Below, in pieces: positions 25,786 to 36,113 of a stretch of 64,000 nt of DNA. Made by a program: the position numbers and the translations under genes. This stretch comes from Vibrio atlanticus (GTDB taxonomy: Bacteria > Pseudomonadota > Gammaproteobacteria > Enterobacterales > Vibrionaceae): the NCBI RefSeq assembly GCF_024347315.1, contig NZ_AP025460.1, positions 2,418,001 to 2,482,000 on the forward strand. The letters are read 5' to 3'. Each line of letters starts with the position of its first letter. Within the stretch, counting starts at the first letter, position 1. The notes under the pieces are model-generated. The model was given only the letters and a program-made list of their open reading frames with translations. It had not been told where the DNA came from and did not search any database.

Positions 25786-26451
25786 CTATTCAGCCTCTAG
25801 CAAGGGTTCGAATTCACCTTGTACTCGAGTTTTAATTCCATCACCAGCGTCTCGCAGTAGATTAAATGGCGATAACACCACACCTTTCACTGCGCCCTCT
25901 GCTGCGCCCTGAGCCAACTCTTTACTTTTATCTGCCAGCAAATTCGCTTGTGCCAAAATACCCGGTACTTCCGCTCGTAGCATTTCAGATTCGGCAACAA
26001 CAGTGGGGATAGTTTGCTGGCGGTAAGACTTACTTTCAGCGAGCATCGGTGGCATAACATCCACACGGTATCGTTTCAGCTCAGTTAATGTTGGTGGAAT
26101 AACATCGGTTCTTACCTGCTCAACTTCCGTTCGAACATTTTTTACTTCATCTAATATCGCAGGGATTTTGTTGTCGACCGATGAAACGGTTTGATTCACG
26201 TCATCTATCGTCTTTCTGACCTCTTCGACTGTGTTCAAAACTTGAGGAGCAAGCTCACTAACATGTTCAGCAAATACTAGCAGCTCTTCCACTTTTAGCC
26301 CTTTCGTGAGACCGGATAAATCTTCGATAACCTGCGGATAAGTATCGACGATCTCCCCTACTTTATTAGTAAACGAATAGATGGTGTAGCCCAAGTAAAA
26401 AATGGCGACCGCTAATACCAATTGGATCGCGGTAGATACTTTTGCAAACAT
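25786..26451 (-). CDS. membrane-anchored coiled-coil protein with 15-residue repeats
   Basis: A 221-aa protein of unknown function. One N-terminal transmembrane helix (VSTAIQLVLAVAIFYLGYTI) is followed by a long helical, heptad-rich region. Between about residues 113 and 175 there is a repeat of about 15 residues: RTDVIPPTLTELKRY, RVDVMPPMLAESKSY, RQQTIPTVVAESEML, then RAEVPGILAQANLL. The C-terminus (KGVVLSPFNLLRDAGDGI) may be a small membrane-associated segment. The arrangement suggests a periplasmic or envelope rod or scaffold, but this is inference. AAAGGA precedes the ATG. Convergent with tesB. Confidence 0.7.
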   Translation of the reverse strand: MFAKVSTAIQLVLAVAIFYLGYTIYSFTNKVGEIVDTYPQVIEDLSGLTKGLKVEELLVFAEHVSELAPQVLNTVEEVRKTIDDVNQTVSSVDNKIPAILDEVKNVRTEVEQVRTDVIPPTLTELKRYRVDVMPPMLAESKSYRQQTIPTVVAESEMLRAEVPGILAQANLLADKSKELAQGAAEGAVKGVVLSPFNLLRDAGDGIKTRVQGEFEPLLEAE

Positions 26452-26541
26452 GAATAATCCTTTTCTTTTATCGCAGAGGCGAGATCTAAACTGAGAAGAT
26501 AGTTAAACTGAAACGATAGGTCACCTAAGATTAGTTTGAGC

Positions 26542-27015
26542 TTAAAGCGGCAATGCTGTCGTGTATTTCAATGGTTCCATGGCAAACGTAGAGGTCACAT
26601 TAGAGATACCATCAATGCTATTCACCAAGCGCTTGTAGAAATCATCAAAGCACTTCATGTCTTTCACCTGAACTTTCATCATATAGTCATATTCGCCAGC
26701 CATGCGATAGAACTCCATCACTTCTGGAAACTCCGACACAGTATTCACAAAACGACCATACCACTCATGAGAATGATCACTGGTTTTAATCAATACGAAC
26801 GCGGTAAAAGAAAGATCGAGCTTTTCTGGGTTCAACAGCGCGACTCTTTTCTCAATAATGCCGTTCTCTTCGAGGCGCTTAAGCCTTTTCCAGCAAGGCG
26901 TTGTGGTGAGATTGACCGCTTCAGAAATGTCATTCAATGACAGGGTGCTGTCTTCTTGCAGTAATCCTAATATTTTTTTATCTACGGCATCTATCACACT
27001 TTCACCAAATCGCAT
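26542..27015 (-). CDS. Lrp/AsnC family regulator (DecR/CyuR-like)
   Basis: A 157-aa regulator with an N-terminal helix-turn-helix ([38 protein letters not shown]) and a C-terminal ligand-binding RAM domain ([20 protein letters not shown]). The divergent enzyme next door is a cysteine-desulfhydrase-like protein. E. coli has its YbaO/DecR (CyuR) cysteine-responsive regulator near tesB, so this is probably that orthologue (inference). Such regulators bind cysteine and activate its detoxification. The 129-base divergent gap contains a candidate binding site. Confidence 0.85.
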   Translation of the reverse strand: MRFGESVIDAVDKKILGLLQEDSTLSLNDISEAVNLTTTPCWKRLKRLEENGIIEKRVALLNPEKLDLSFTAFVLIKTSDHSHEWYGRFVNTVSEFPEVMEFYRMAGEYDYMMKVQVKDMKCFDDFYKRLVNSIDGISNVTSTFAMEPLKYTTALPL

Positions 27016-27027
27016 TTAAAGAGAATT

Positions 27028-27041
27028 ATTTTCTACAATTT
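27028..27041. promoter_or_regulatory. candidate Lrp-family binding site
   Basis: On the minus strand AAATTGTAGAAAAT lies between the divergent regulator and enzyme genes, within an AT-rich stretch. It resembles the AAATTGT-centred motif I recall for the E. coli cysteine regulator DecR/CyuR. Recall and position are the only support. Confidence 0.35.
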
Positions 27042-27144
27042 AAGCAAAACAAAGCAAATATGGCAAAGTTTTTCTCTCTGATTGTAGCTAAATTAGAACC
27101 ATACCAATTACAAAGAATTCCTACACTCGATCAGGAGAACGCTT

Positions 27145-28212
27145 ATGTGCACTGACCATCAATGGATTAACAACGCGATTCGTAAAATTGAAGCCGATTA
27201 CCAACGCTCAGCGGATACGCACCTTATCAAGCTCGAACTACCAAGTATCGAAGGCATTGATGTTTACCTTAAAGATGAAAGCACACACCCAACGGGCTCT
27301 TTGAAGCACCGCTTAGCGCGTTCTCTGTTCTTATACGCTATCTGTAACGGTTGGGTTGGCCCAGAAACAACGATCATTGAATCTTCATCGGGTAGCACTG
27401 CGGTATCTGAAGCGTACTTTGCTCGCCTACTTGGCCTACCGTTTATCGCAGTGATGCCAAAGTGCACAGCGAAGAAGAAAATTGAGCAGATTGAATTCTA
27501 CGGCGGCCAAGCACATCTTGTTGACCGCTCAGATGAAATTTACGATGAGTCACGTCGTTTAGCAGAAGAGCTGAATGGCCATTACATGGACCAATTTACT
27601 TACGCTGAGCGCGCAACCGACTGGCGCGGTAACAACAACATCGCGAACTCAATTTTCAATCAAATGCAGATGGAAGATCACCCAGTTCCAGCTTGGGTAG
27701 TAATGAGCCCAGGTACTGGCGGTACTTCTGCAACTATCGGCCGCTTCATTCGCTACCAACAGCATGAAACTAAACTATGTGTAGTTGACCCTGAAAACTC
27801 TGTATTCCACGAATACTTCCAAACCGGCAATGCGAACGTGAAAGGCAGTACATTCAGCAAGATTGAAGGCATTGGTCGCCCACGAGCAGAGCCAAGCTTC
27901 ATTCCTGGTGTGGTTGACGAAATGCGTAAAATTCCAGATGCAGCAAGTATCGCAACGACGCATTGGTTATCTGACATTCTTGGTCGCAAGGTTGGCGCAT
28001 CAACCGGTACTAACATGTACGGTGTGCTTCAGTTAGCCAGTGAGATGAAAGCGCGTGGAGAAAAAGGGTCTATCGTGACTTTGCTATGTGACAGCGGTGA
28101 GCGTTACCTAGACACTTACTTCAATGACGAGTGGGTAAATCTGAATATCGGTGACCTACAACCGTACGCGGCGAAGTTAGAAGCTTTCTCGCAAACGGGT
28201 GAACTGGTTTAA
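27145..28212 (+). CDS. PLP-dependent cysteine desulfhydrase-like enzyme (cysteine synthase fold)
   Basis: A 355-aa fold-type II PLP enzyme. The Schiff-base Lys54 lies in [35 protein letters not shown] replaces the substrate loop of cysteine synthases, and the phosphate-binding loop [14 protein letters not shown] lies near 190. It is longer than CysK and diverges in the substrate loop, so sulfide release from cysteine (as in Salmonella CdsH) is more likely than synthesis. The divergent Lrp-type regulator supports cysteine-induced expression. The ribosome-binding site AGGAGAACG precedes the ATG. Confidence 0.78.
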   Translation: MCTDHQWINNAIRKIEADYQRSADTHLIKLELPSIEGIDVYLKDESTHPTGSLKHRLARSLFLYAICNGWVGPETTIIESSSGSTAVSEAYFARLLGLPFIAVMPKCTAKKKIEQIEFYGGQAHLVDRSDEIYDESRRLAEELNGHYMDQFTYAERATDWRGNNNIANSIFNQMQMEDHPVPAWVVMSPGTGGTSATIGRFIRYQQHETKLCVVDPENSVFHEYFQTGNANVKGSTFSKIEGIGRPRAEPSFIPGVVDEMRKIPDAASIATTHWLSDILGRKVGASTGTNMYGVLQLASEMKARGEKGSIVTLLCDSGERYLDTYFNDEWVNLNIGDLQPYAAKLEAFSQTGELV

Positions 28213-28240
28213 GTTCATATAAACCGATAGTTCGAAATAG

Positions 28241-28266
28241 AAAAGAGCCCTTGATGGGCTCTTTTT
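28241..28266 (+). terminator. terminator of the desulfhydrase-like gene
   Basis: AAGAGCCC pairs with GGGCTCTT around TTGAT, followed by TTTTT. Also usable from the minus strand by the convergent DUF1244 gene. Confidence 0.9.
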
Positions 28267-28303
28267 TGGTTTATTCTATTCATCAATTTCTAGCGAGAAC
28301 AAA

Positions 28304-28624
28304 TTATTCTGGCTTCTGCTTCGCTTCAAACGCCGCTAGTTGCTCAGGTGTCGCTTTTGGTTGGTGGTTTTGTTTCCACTCATCGTAAGTCATGCCATAT
28401 ACGCGCTCACGAGCGTCATCGATATCCAAGTCTAGGCCTTGTTGCTCAGCTTCCGCTTTATACCACTTGCTGAAACAGTTACGGCAGAAGCCCGCCAAGA
28501 TCATAAGGTCGATGTTCTGCACATCCTTATTATTGTCTAAGTGTGCTAGCAGACGACGAAAGGTTGCTGCATCTAGCTTATCTTGTTCTTCTTGAGAAAG
28601 ATCTTTGTATTTAAATTCAGCCAC
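28304..28624 (-). CDS. DUF1244 family protein
   Basis: A 106-aa soluble protein of the DUF1244 family, common in proteobacteria. The conserved core is AATFRRLLAHLDNNKDVQNIDLMILAGFCRNCFSKWY, with a CRNC cysteine pair near residue 48 and the ERVYGMTYDEWK motif near 73. GTG start with AAAGGAAAG upstream. Function unknown; the cysteine pair may bind metal. Confidence 0.88.
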   Translation of the reverse strand: MAEFKYKDLSQEEQDKLDAATFRRLLAHLDNNKDVQNIDLMILAGFCRNCFSKWYKAEAEQQGLDLDIDDARERVYGMTYDEWKQNHQPKATPEQLAAFEAKQKPE

Positions 28625-28681
28625 TTTACTTTCCTTTATTCGATTTATTGTATTAATTCGTTGAGCTCTGTTTGTTATACA

Positions 28682-28722
28682 AAAAAAGCCTGCAATTCGC
28701 TAGGAGCAAACGCAGGCTTTTC
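28682..28722 (-). terminator. terminator of the RND efflux operon
   Basis: On the minus strand GAAAAGCCTGC pairs with GCAGGCTTTTTTT around an 18-base loop. It lies 45 bases past the pump gene stop. Confidence 0.8.
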
Positions 28723-28765
28723 AATATTGTTACACTATTCCATGTTTATTAGCCGCGCGTGTTTA

Positions 28766-31700
28766 TTAGCCGTGAGAGCTTCTTCCCACGTTGTCATGGC
28801 TCAGCTCTTTATTTAGAACCGCTTCCACATGACCTGGAGAACGTGTTGAGCCAGAAATCAGTCGATACATCGCTGGGATTACGAACAGAGTAACCAAAGT
28901 TGCAAAGCCCATACCAAAGAAGATAACCGTACCCACAGCCACTCTGCTTTCATAACCCGCGCCCGTTGAAGTAATCAATGGGATTGCACCGGCTAGTGTG
29001 GTAAACGCCGTCATCAAGATTGGACGTAAACGTCGAGCCGAAGCATCAATGATCGCCTTTTCAAACTCAATGCCACGGTCACGAAGTTGGTTAGCAAACT
29101 CTACGATCAAGATACCGTTTTTGGTCACCATACCGATCAACATGATCATACCAATCTGGCTGTAGACATTGAGCCCTTGATTCATCAACACCAAACCTAA
29201 GAAACCACCAAAGATACCCATAGGTACGGTGAACATCACCACCAGCGGGTTAATGAAGCTCTCAAACTGCGCGGCCAGTACCAAGTACGCGACCAGCATC
29301 GCTAGCGCGAACACCACTAAGATACTCGATTGGTTTTCTTTAAAATCTTTAGACTCGCCTGAGTAGCTTACTGAAATATCACCCGGTAGCTGCTCAATCG
29401 CTTGTTCATCAAGGAAATCCAAAGCATCGCCCAGCGTGTAACCTTCCATTAGGTTCGCTTTGATGGTCACCGATTTCTGCTTGTTATAGTGCGACAAACG
29501 AATCGAAGACGCTACTTCTTCAATATGCGTCAACGTATCGAGTGTAACCAGCTCACCAGACTGAGTTCGCATGTAGATTTGGCTCAAGTCATTAGCATTA
29601 TTAAAGCTGTTCTCATCACCACGAAGGTATACGTCATACTCTTCACCGCGATCCACAAAGGTCGTTTCACTGCGTCCGCCAAGCATGATTTCTAAAGTAT
29701 CTGAAATATCTGAGACACTAACACCCAGCTCGGCTGCACGTTGCTTATCTACGGTTACCAACAGCTCTGGTGTTTTCTCAGAGTAATCGATGTCCGCACC
29801 TTCCATCATTGGCGAGTCTTCAGCGGCTTGCTTTAACAATTCGCCCCATTTCTGAAGCTCAGAATAATCAGAGCCACCCAGTAAAAATTGCACAGGCTCA
29901 CTCGAACCACCACGGAAGCCTGGCATGAACGGGAACACACGCACATCAGGAATACCTGCTAAAGACTTACGCACCTCGCCCAAGGCTTGTTGTGCTGTTT
30001 CTTCACGTTCGTCCCAATCTTCCAAGATCATGATAACGAAGCCCGTTTGGTCGCCCGCATTACCACCAAACGCTGGCGATTGAATGCTGAATGACTTTAA
30101 GAATCCTTGACCAAGCAGTGGCATTAGGCGCTCTTCAACGATGTCCATGTTGGCAGACATACGGTTGTAACTGGTTGCATCGGCACCACGAACAAACGCA
30201 AAGATAACACCACGGTCTTCTTGTGGCGTCAGTTGCGAAGGCACTTGTTGCATCAAACCATAACTACCGCCCATACACGCAATAATGATGATTGGAGCAG
30301 CCCAACGCCAGTTTAGAGCACGGCGCAATACCGATTTGTATCCAGCTTCTAACTTACCAAACACACGTTCAACAAATTGATTGAAGCGATTAGGTTTCAC
30401 GTTCGCTTTTAAGATCTTGCTGCCCAGAACCGGCGTCAAGGTCAATGCTATGACAGATGAGAAAATCACCGACATCGCCAACAGTACCGAGAACTCAGTA
30501 AACAGAAGGCCTACCATGCCGTCCATAAACGAGATTGGTAGGAACACCATGACCAGTACTAGCGTGGTTGCGATTACCGCAAAGCCTACTTCACGTGTCC
30601 CTTTATAAGCCGCAAGCAATGGTGATTCACCACGCTCAATGTGATGGAAAATATTCTCAACCACCACAATCGCATCATCGACCACCAAACCGATAGACAG
30701 GATAAGTGCCATCAAGGTGATGAGGTTGATAGAGAAGCCAAAGTAGTACGCCGCAATAAACGACGAGATTAGCGACACAGGAACCGTCACTGCAGGAATC
30801 AGCGTTGCACGCGCTTGGCCAATGAAGACGTAAAGCACGAGGATAACCAAACCACCCGTAATAAAGAGTGTGCTGTAAACCTCTGAGATCGAACGGTCGA
30901 TAAAGACAGTGGAGTCATAGTCGACAGCCAAGCGAGTTCCATCCGGCAAGAACTTTTGAATTGCTTCGACTTCTTTATGGACTAAGTCAGCCACCTCAAG
31001 TGGGTTGGCATCAGACTGAGGCACAATGCCCATACTTACGTTAACAACGCCGTCACTCTTAAAAGTCGAGTTCTCGTTTTCTGCGCCAATGTAAACATCC
31101 GCCACATCTTTCAAGTAGATAGGTGTGTTATCAGAGGCACGTTTCACCACTAAGTATTCGAAATCTTTGGCTTCAGTATATGAACGAGCAGTACGAACCG
31201 ACATCACAATCGCATCGTTACGTACTTCACCACCTGGGCTTTCAATGTTCTCACTGTTCAGAGCAGAAGTGATGTCCGAGGTAGTCACGCCACGACCCGC
31301 CATCTGAGCAGGTTTCAGCTTCACATACATTACTTTGTACAAGCCACCTGAGATATCCACTGAGCTCACGCCCGAGATCAAACTAAAGCGGTCAATCAAC
31401 ACACGTTCGGTGTAATCGGTTAACTGCGTTCGGTCCATCTCCGTCGAGCTGAGATTGATGTAAACCGACGCTTCACCACTACCATTGTTCTTATAAACAA
31501 TCGGGTCATCGGCTTCATCAGGCAACGAACGCTGAGCACGCGCTACCGCATCACGCACATCACTCACACCAGTATTGAGGTCATAACCAAGTTCAAAGGT
31601 GATGGTGATTCGTGACGATCCGTTTCGTGTCGTAGATTCGATTTCATCGATACCACTGATGCCGGATAACTGGTCTTCAAGGTTGGAGGTAATTTGGCTT

Positions 31701-31879
31701 TCAATGATGGTGGCAGATGCACCTTCATAACGAGTGCTGATCGATACCACCGGGCTTTCAATATCGGGCATTTCACGAACTGCGAGTTTATTGAAAGAGA
31801 CAATACCAAACACAACCAAAAGCAGGCTCAATACAACAGCCGCTACTGGTCTCTTCACAGAAACATCAGATAACAACAT
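28766..31879 (-). CDS. RND multidrug efflux pump, inner-membrane transporter
   Basis: A 1037-aa proton-driven transporter of the HAE1/RND family, full length with twelve helices and two large periplasmic loops. It starts LSDVSVKRPVAAVVLSLLLVV. The proton-relay Asp pair lies in GLVVDDAIVVVENIFHHIERG near 405, and FTEFSVLLAMSVIFSSVIALTLTP follows. Its closest named vibrio relative is probably VexH of the VexGH pump (from memory, so no symbol given). The adaptor gene precedes it with a one-base TAATG overlap, so translation is coupled. No TolC gene is linked, so the general TolC is expected to complete the pump. Confidence 0.93.
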   Translation of the reverse strand: MLLSDVSVKRPVAAVVLSLLLVVFGIVSFNKLAVREMPDIESPVVSISTRYEGASATIIESQITSNLEDQLSGISGIDEIESTTRNGSSRITITFELGYDLNTGVSDVRDAVARAQRSLPDEADDPIVYKNNGSGEASVYINLSSTEMDRTQLTDYTERVLIDRFSLISGVSSVDISGGLYKVMYVKLKPAQMAGRGVTTSDITSALNSENIESPGGEVRNDAIVMSVRTARSYTEAKDFEYLVVKRASDNTPIYLKDVADVYIGAENENSTFKSDGVVNVSMGIVPQSDANPLEVADLVHKEVEAIQKFLPDGTRLAVDYDSTVFIDRSISEVYSTLFITGGLVILVLYVFIGQARATLIPAVTVPVSLISSFIAAYYFGFSINLITLMALILSIGLVVDDAIVVVENIFHHIERGESPLLAAYKGTREVGFAVIATTLVLVMVFLPISFMDGMVGLLFTEFSVLLAMSVIFSSVIALTLTPVLGSKILKANVKPNRFNQFVERVFGKLEAGYKSVLRRALNWRWAAPIIIIACMGGSYGLMQQVPSQLTPQEDRGVIFAFVRGADATSYNRMSANMDIVEERLMPLLGQGFLKSFSIQSPAFGGNAGDQTGFVIMILEDWDEREETAQQALGEVRKSLAGIPDVRVFPFMPGFRGGSSEPVQFLLGGSDYSELQKWGELLKQAAEDSPMMEGADIDYSEKTPELLVTVDKQRAAELGVSVSDISDTLEIMLGGRSETTFVDRGEEYDVYLRGDENSFNNANDLSQIYMRTQSGELVTLDTLTHIEEVASSIRLSHYNKQKSVTIKANLMEGYTLGDALDFLDEQAIEQLPGDISVSYSGESKDFKENQSSILVVFALAMLVAYLVLAAQFESFINPLVVMFTVPMGIFGGFLGLVLMNQGLNVYSQIGMIMLIGMVTKNGILIVEFANQLRDRGIEFEKAIIDASARRLRPILMTAFTTLAGAIPLITSTGAGYESRVAVGTVIFFGMGFATLVTLFVIPAMYRLISGSTRSPGHVEAVLNKELSHDNVGRSSHG

Positions 31880-32955
31880 TAGTTAGCGCCTTCTTGTGCT
31901 GCTGTACTTTCATCAAGTTTAGAAGGGCGATTAACGGCAAGTTCTTGAACCAAAACACCGTCACGCATGTTCACGATACCTTGCACTACGATCTTCTGAC
32001 CAATCTCGATGCCCTTGTCGATCACAACTTCGTTATCGATTCGTGCACCCAAGAACACTTCGGTACGAGTCGCCTTGTTATCTTCGCCAATAACATAGAC
32101 GAAACGCTTAGTACCAGAATACTCAAGCGCTTGAACTGGGATAATCGGCGCTTCTACAGGAGGGAAATCCATATCAGCGGCCACTAGCATGCCCGGCTTT
32201 AGGTAATCATTATTGTTGTCAAAGTGGATTCGAACTCGAAGGTTCAAGGTTTCAGCATTAATACGAGAATCAATGCCTACCACTGTGCCAGTGAACTGAG
32301 TCTCGCCCCACGCACTGGTGCGAGCCGTCACTGTCATGCCTTTAGACAGCTTAGAAAGGTAACGCTCAGGAATTTGAAGATCTAACTGCATCACAGACAA
32401 ATCATCTAAAGTCACAAGCTCAGTACCTGCTGTCACCATTTTTCCGCGGCTAAAGTCGATAAAACCGACCGTGCCAGAGAAAGGCGCGCTGATGTGTAAG
32501 TCTTTAAGATTGGCATTTGCGGCAGCTAGGCGAGCATTGGCGATCTCTACGTTCGTTTTCTGAGCGTCAATTTCAGTTTGCGTAATCGCATTACGTTTCA
32601 CTAGTCGTTGGAATTCCGCTAGCTTACGTTGCTCGTCTTTTAGGTACGCTTGCGCTTCTGCAACTGCAGCTTTTGCTTTGTCGTCATCTAATTGAACCAA
32701 CATCTGCCCTTTGGTGACATCTTGATTGGCTTTGATGTTGATAGAGTCAACTCTGCCCGCTACTTCAGAGGTAATGGTCACAGATTGTTCTGCTTCTAAC
32801 TTACCTACCAAAGAAAGAGATTGGCTAACTTGGTGAATATCAACTTGCTCAGTAACAACAGTGACAGTGCTAGGGCCCATGCGTTTAGCTAGTGCGGCTG
32901 GAGACGCCATAAGAATAGACAAGCTAAGCAGGGTTAAAACAGATTTATGCTTCAT
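31879..32955 (-). CDS. RND efflux periplasmic adaptor (membrane fusion protein)
   Basis: A 358-aa membrane-fusion protein joining the RND pump to the outer-membrane channel. The signal peptide runs from MKHKSVLTLLSLSILM to PAALA. There is no lipobox Cys, so it is not lipidated. Lipoyl half-motifs EVAGRVDSINIKANQDVTKG and ISAPFSGTVGFIDFSRGKMV flank an alpha-helical hairpin (about residues 80-145), followed by a beta-barrel and membrane-proximal domain. The ATG at 32955 is chosen because upstream in-frame codons to 33093 would bury the signal peptide. Confidence 0.9.
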   Translation of the reverse strand: MKHKSVLTLLSLSILMASPAALAKRMGPSTVTVVTEQVDIHQVSQSLSLVGKLEAEQSVTITSEVAGRVDSINIKANQDVTKGQMLVQLDDDKAKAAVAEAQAYLKDEQRKLAEFQRLVKRNAITQTEIDAQKTNVEIANARLAAANANLKDLHISAPFSGTVGFIDFSRGKMVTAGTELVTLDDLSVMQLDLQIPERYLSKLSKGMTVTARTSAWGETQFTGTVVGIDSRINAETLNLRVRIHFDNNNDYLKPGMLVAADMDFPPVEAPIIPVQALEYSGTKRFVYVIGEDNKATRTEVFLGARIDNEVVIDKGIEIGQKIVVQGIVNMRDGVLVQELAVNRPSKLDESTAAQEGAN

Positions 32956-33240
32956 AATAATGGTCTGCAAGTAAGGTTTAATATCTATAAATGAAATTAA
33001 CCGTATTCTATCAACTGATGAATGCTGTAACGTCAAGAAGTGTAAATCTAAGTTAAATTCAATTGACGTTTCATGACGAATGACACGAACCAAACGCGAT
33101 ACAGAAAGCTAATTACCTCAAGGTGTTACCTATCAGTACGTAAATCTTAATACAGATGTTCACTTCACGAGCAATATGCGTACTTTTCGCCATCTTTGCC
33201 CAAAAAGGCAGCATTTAACACAAAACCATAAGAAAAACCC

Positions 33241-33277
33241 TTTACAGGTTTAACGTGTTTGCTATGATGCGCTCCGC
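33241..33277 (+). promoter_or_regulatory. sigma-70 promoter of the tRNA-Tyr array
   Basis: -35 TTTACA (33241-33246), 16-base spacer, -10 TATGAT (33263-33268), then a GC-rich discriminator GCGCTCCGC typical of stringently controlled stable-RNA promoters. The first tRNA begins 68 bases further on. A leader hairpin (GAGATG/CATCTC) lies between. Confidence 0.8.
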
Positions 33278-33344
33278 ACTTGAGAGATGCGTTGGGAAAA
33301 ACATCTCTTTAGCCTATCCATTATGAGTTAGGGAAAAACACCCT

Positions 33345-33429
<85 letters not shown>

Positions 33430-33532
33430 TATTTCTTCTTACCTCTTTTAAGAGTTAAGAGAACAACCTGATTGATGGGCTTATGGGAAAACATCAATTT
33501 AGGCTTACTTTGTGAAAAGTAAGACACACCCT

Positions 33533-33617
<85 letters not shown>

Positions 33618-33719
33618 TATTCTTCTTACCTCTTTCGAGAGTTAAGAGAACAACCTGATTGATGGGCTTATGGGAAAACATCAATTTAGGCTTACTTTGT
33701 GAAAAGTAAGACACACCCT

Positions 33720-33804
<85 letters not shown>

Positions 33805-33906
33805 TATTCTTCTTACCTCTTTCGAGAGTTAAGAGAACAACCTGATTGATGGGCTTATGGGAAAACATCAATTTAGGCTTACTTTGTGAAAAGTAAGACA
33901 CACCCT

Positions 33907-33991
<85 letters not shown>

Positions 33992-34093
33992 TATTCTTCT
34001 TACCTCTTTCGAGAGTTAAGAGAACAACCTGATTGATGGGCTTATGGGAAAACATCAATTTAGGCTTACTTTGTGAAAAGTAAGACACACCCT

Positions 34094-34178
<85 letters not shown>

Positions 34179-34280
34179 TATTCTTCTTACCTCTTTCGAG
34201 AGTTAAGAGAACAACCTGATTGATGGGCTTATGGGAAAACATCAATTTAGGCTTACTTTGTGAAAAGTAAGACACACCCT

Positions 34281-34365
<85 letters not shown>

Positions 34366-34467
34366 TATTCTTCTTACCTCTTTCGAGAGTTAAGAGAACA
34401 ACCTGATTGATGGGCTTATGGGAAAACATCAATTTAGGCTTACTTTGTGAAAAGTAAGACACACCCT

Positions 34468-34552
<85 letters not shown>

Positions 34553-34575
34553 TATTCTCCTTAATTGGAAAATCG

Positions 34576-34604
34576 AAAAGCCAACTCATTGAGTTGGCTT
34601 TTTT
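34576..34604 (+). terminator. terminator of the tRNA-Tyr array
   Basis: AAAAGCCAACTC pairs with GAGTTGGCTTTT around ATT, followed by further T. It lies 24 bases after the last tRNA. Confidence 0.92.
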
Positions 34605-34930
34605 CGTTTCTGAGCTCTGTATCCTTCTAAACGTGTCTTTCTAAACTTATCTTTCTAAACACCGCCCTCAACTTACACCAACCCAATACTGCAAAAAAGA
34701 CTAAGCGAACTAGCCTATTCAAACATCAGTGATCCCACACTTCAACATGACGCTCACAAACCAGATAAGCAACGCAGCCTAAGCAATTGGTCGATACATG
34801 TTCTTTGTCGGTTCACCACGTGTTAGTCATATTGGCATTGCTTCGTGAATCTAAAACTCTTCCCCCCACAAAAAAAAAGCTCAAAGCCAATTTCCCTGCT
34901 GCGACTTACAGATACCTATCATTAGACACA
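34605..34930. other. intergenic region, no gene seen
   Basis: About 325 bases between the tRNA terminator and the terminator of the Tim44-like gene. It includes two short repeats of TCTTTCTAAAC near 34636-34660. No supported coding or RNA feature. Confidence 0.4.
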
Positions 34931-34966
34931 AAAAAGCCCCTGATGATTTCTCAGCAGGGGCTTTCA
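34931..34966 (-). terminator. terminator of the Tim44-like gene
   Basis: AAAGCCCCTG pairs with CAGGGGCTTT around a 12-base loop, followed on the minus strand by TTTTGTG. 28 bases past the stop. Confidence 0.88.
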
Positions 34967-34992
34967 ATTAGATGTTTAGTTAAATCGTGGAA

Positions 34993-35916
34993 TTAACCTT
35001 GAATACCAACAATTAACCAAGGTGCATTTTGAATCGTTAGGTCACGCTCTAAGTGCCAGATATCAGTGATATCTTCTTCAATGCCGTCTGCGGTGTCACG
35101 GTAGCGACCGCTAAACTGAAGGCTTAGCTGTGCTTTGCTACCATCGTGGTCTGCGCGAACGATTTCAGCATCAACGTACATTACGTCTGTGTGCTGATCA
35201 CCGTCTAGCTTGTTACGCTCAGCTTTAAGGTCTTCAAATAGGCTTGGAGATACGTATTCTTCAATCGTGTTTAGCTCGTTGTGATTCCATGCACCTTGCA
35301 GTGTACGGTAGTGCTCACGAGAACCGTTGATGAATGCCGCTTGATCAAAACCTGGTGGGTAGTTATGTGGAACATCGCTTTGTGCACCAAAACCGAAACC
35401 ACCAGCGCTATTTTGCGAATGAGGTTGTGATTGAGGCTGTGCTTGCTCGAAGTTATGAACATTTGGTTGTTGCTTAGGTTGTTCAAACTTGTTCTGACCC
35501 ATGCCGCCGAATGCTGGCTGTTGGCCACGTGCATTCTGCTGATTCATTGAGCCCTGCTTCGCGCCCAACATTCCGCGTAGGAATTTAAACGCTAGGAAAG
35601 CAATCAGACCCATGATCAGAATATCCATGAACTGGATACCTTCAAATGCGCCACCAAAGAATGCAGCTAAAAGACCACCAGCAAGTAAACCACCTAGCAG
35701 ACCGCCCATAAGGCCTTTCTTGCTAGAGTTAGCTGCTGCTGTTTTCTTGCCAGTTTGATCTTGTCGGATCGAATTTGTGTTTTGTTGTTTTGGTGCTGGA
35801 GCCGTTTTAAAGCTTTTGCCAAATGACTTACCACCACCAAACTTTTTCGCTTCCGCGATTGGCGTCACCGCGACTGTTACCAACAGAATCGCGACTAGTG
35901 AGAAAAATCGTTTCAT
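34993..35916 (-). CDS. Tim44-like domain membrane protein
   Basis: A 307-aa protein. Signal/anchor segment 1-23 (ends PIAEA), then a basic, glycine-rich stretch, a glycine-zipper helix (GLMGGLLGGLLAGGLLAAFF near 68) and a second helix (MDILIMGLIAFLAFKFL near 97). A Gln/Asn-rich linker runs to about 185. The C-terminal Tim44-like domain (about 190-307; YRTLQGAWNHNELNTIEEYV, ending APWLIVGIQG) resembles mitochondrial Tim44 and MlaC-like folds. The bacterial role is not established. Monocistronic, with its own terminator. Confidence 0.85.
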   Translation of the reverse strand: MKRFFSLVAILLVTVAVTPIAEAKKFGGGKSFGKSFKTAPAPKQQNTNSIRQDQTGKKTAAANSSKKGLMGGLLGGLLAGGLLAAFFGGAFEGIQFMDILIMGLIAFLAFKFLRGMLGAKQGSMNQQNARGQQPAFGGMGQNKFEQPKQQPNVHNFEQAQPQSQPHSQNSAGGFGFGAQSDVPHNYPPGFDQAAFINGSREHYRTLQGAWNHNELNTIEEYVSPSLFEDLKAERNKLDGDQHTDVMYVDAEIVRADHDGSKAQLSLQFSGRYRDTADGIEEDITDIWHLERDLTIQNAPWLIVGIQG

Positions 35917-36083
35917 TATTATCCTTTATAGGTTTTTTTATCTTTCGACACCTTAATCATACTCGTTAACAAAGAACAATGAAATATTCACGACGTTTAC
36001 ACATGTATCATAATATTGCGGCTATTAATTGATTACTAAACTAGCGAAGGGATTGACGGCACTCTGGGGCAGCATTAAAATAT

Positions 36084-36096
36084 TGAACGATGTTCA
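36084..36096. promoter_or_regulatory. candidate TetR operator
   Basis: A perfect inverted repeat TGAAC-GAT-GTTCA, ending 17 bases before the TetR-family gene start. Position and symmetry suggest autoregulation. Not otherwise supported. Confidence 0.45.
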
Positions 36097-36113
36097 TTTA
36101 ATAGAAAGTACTC

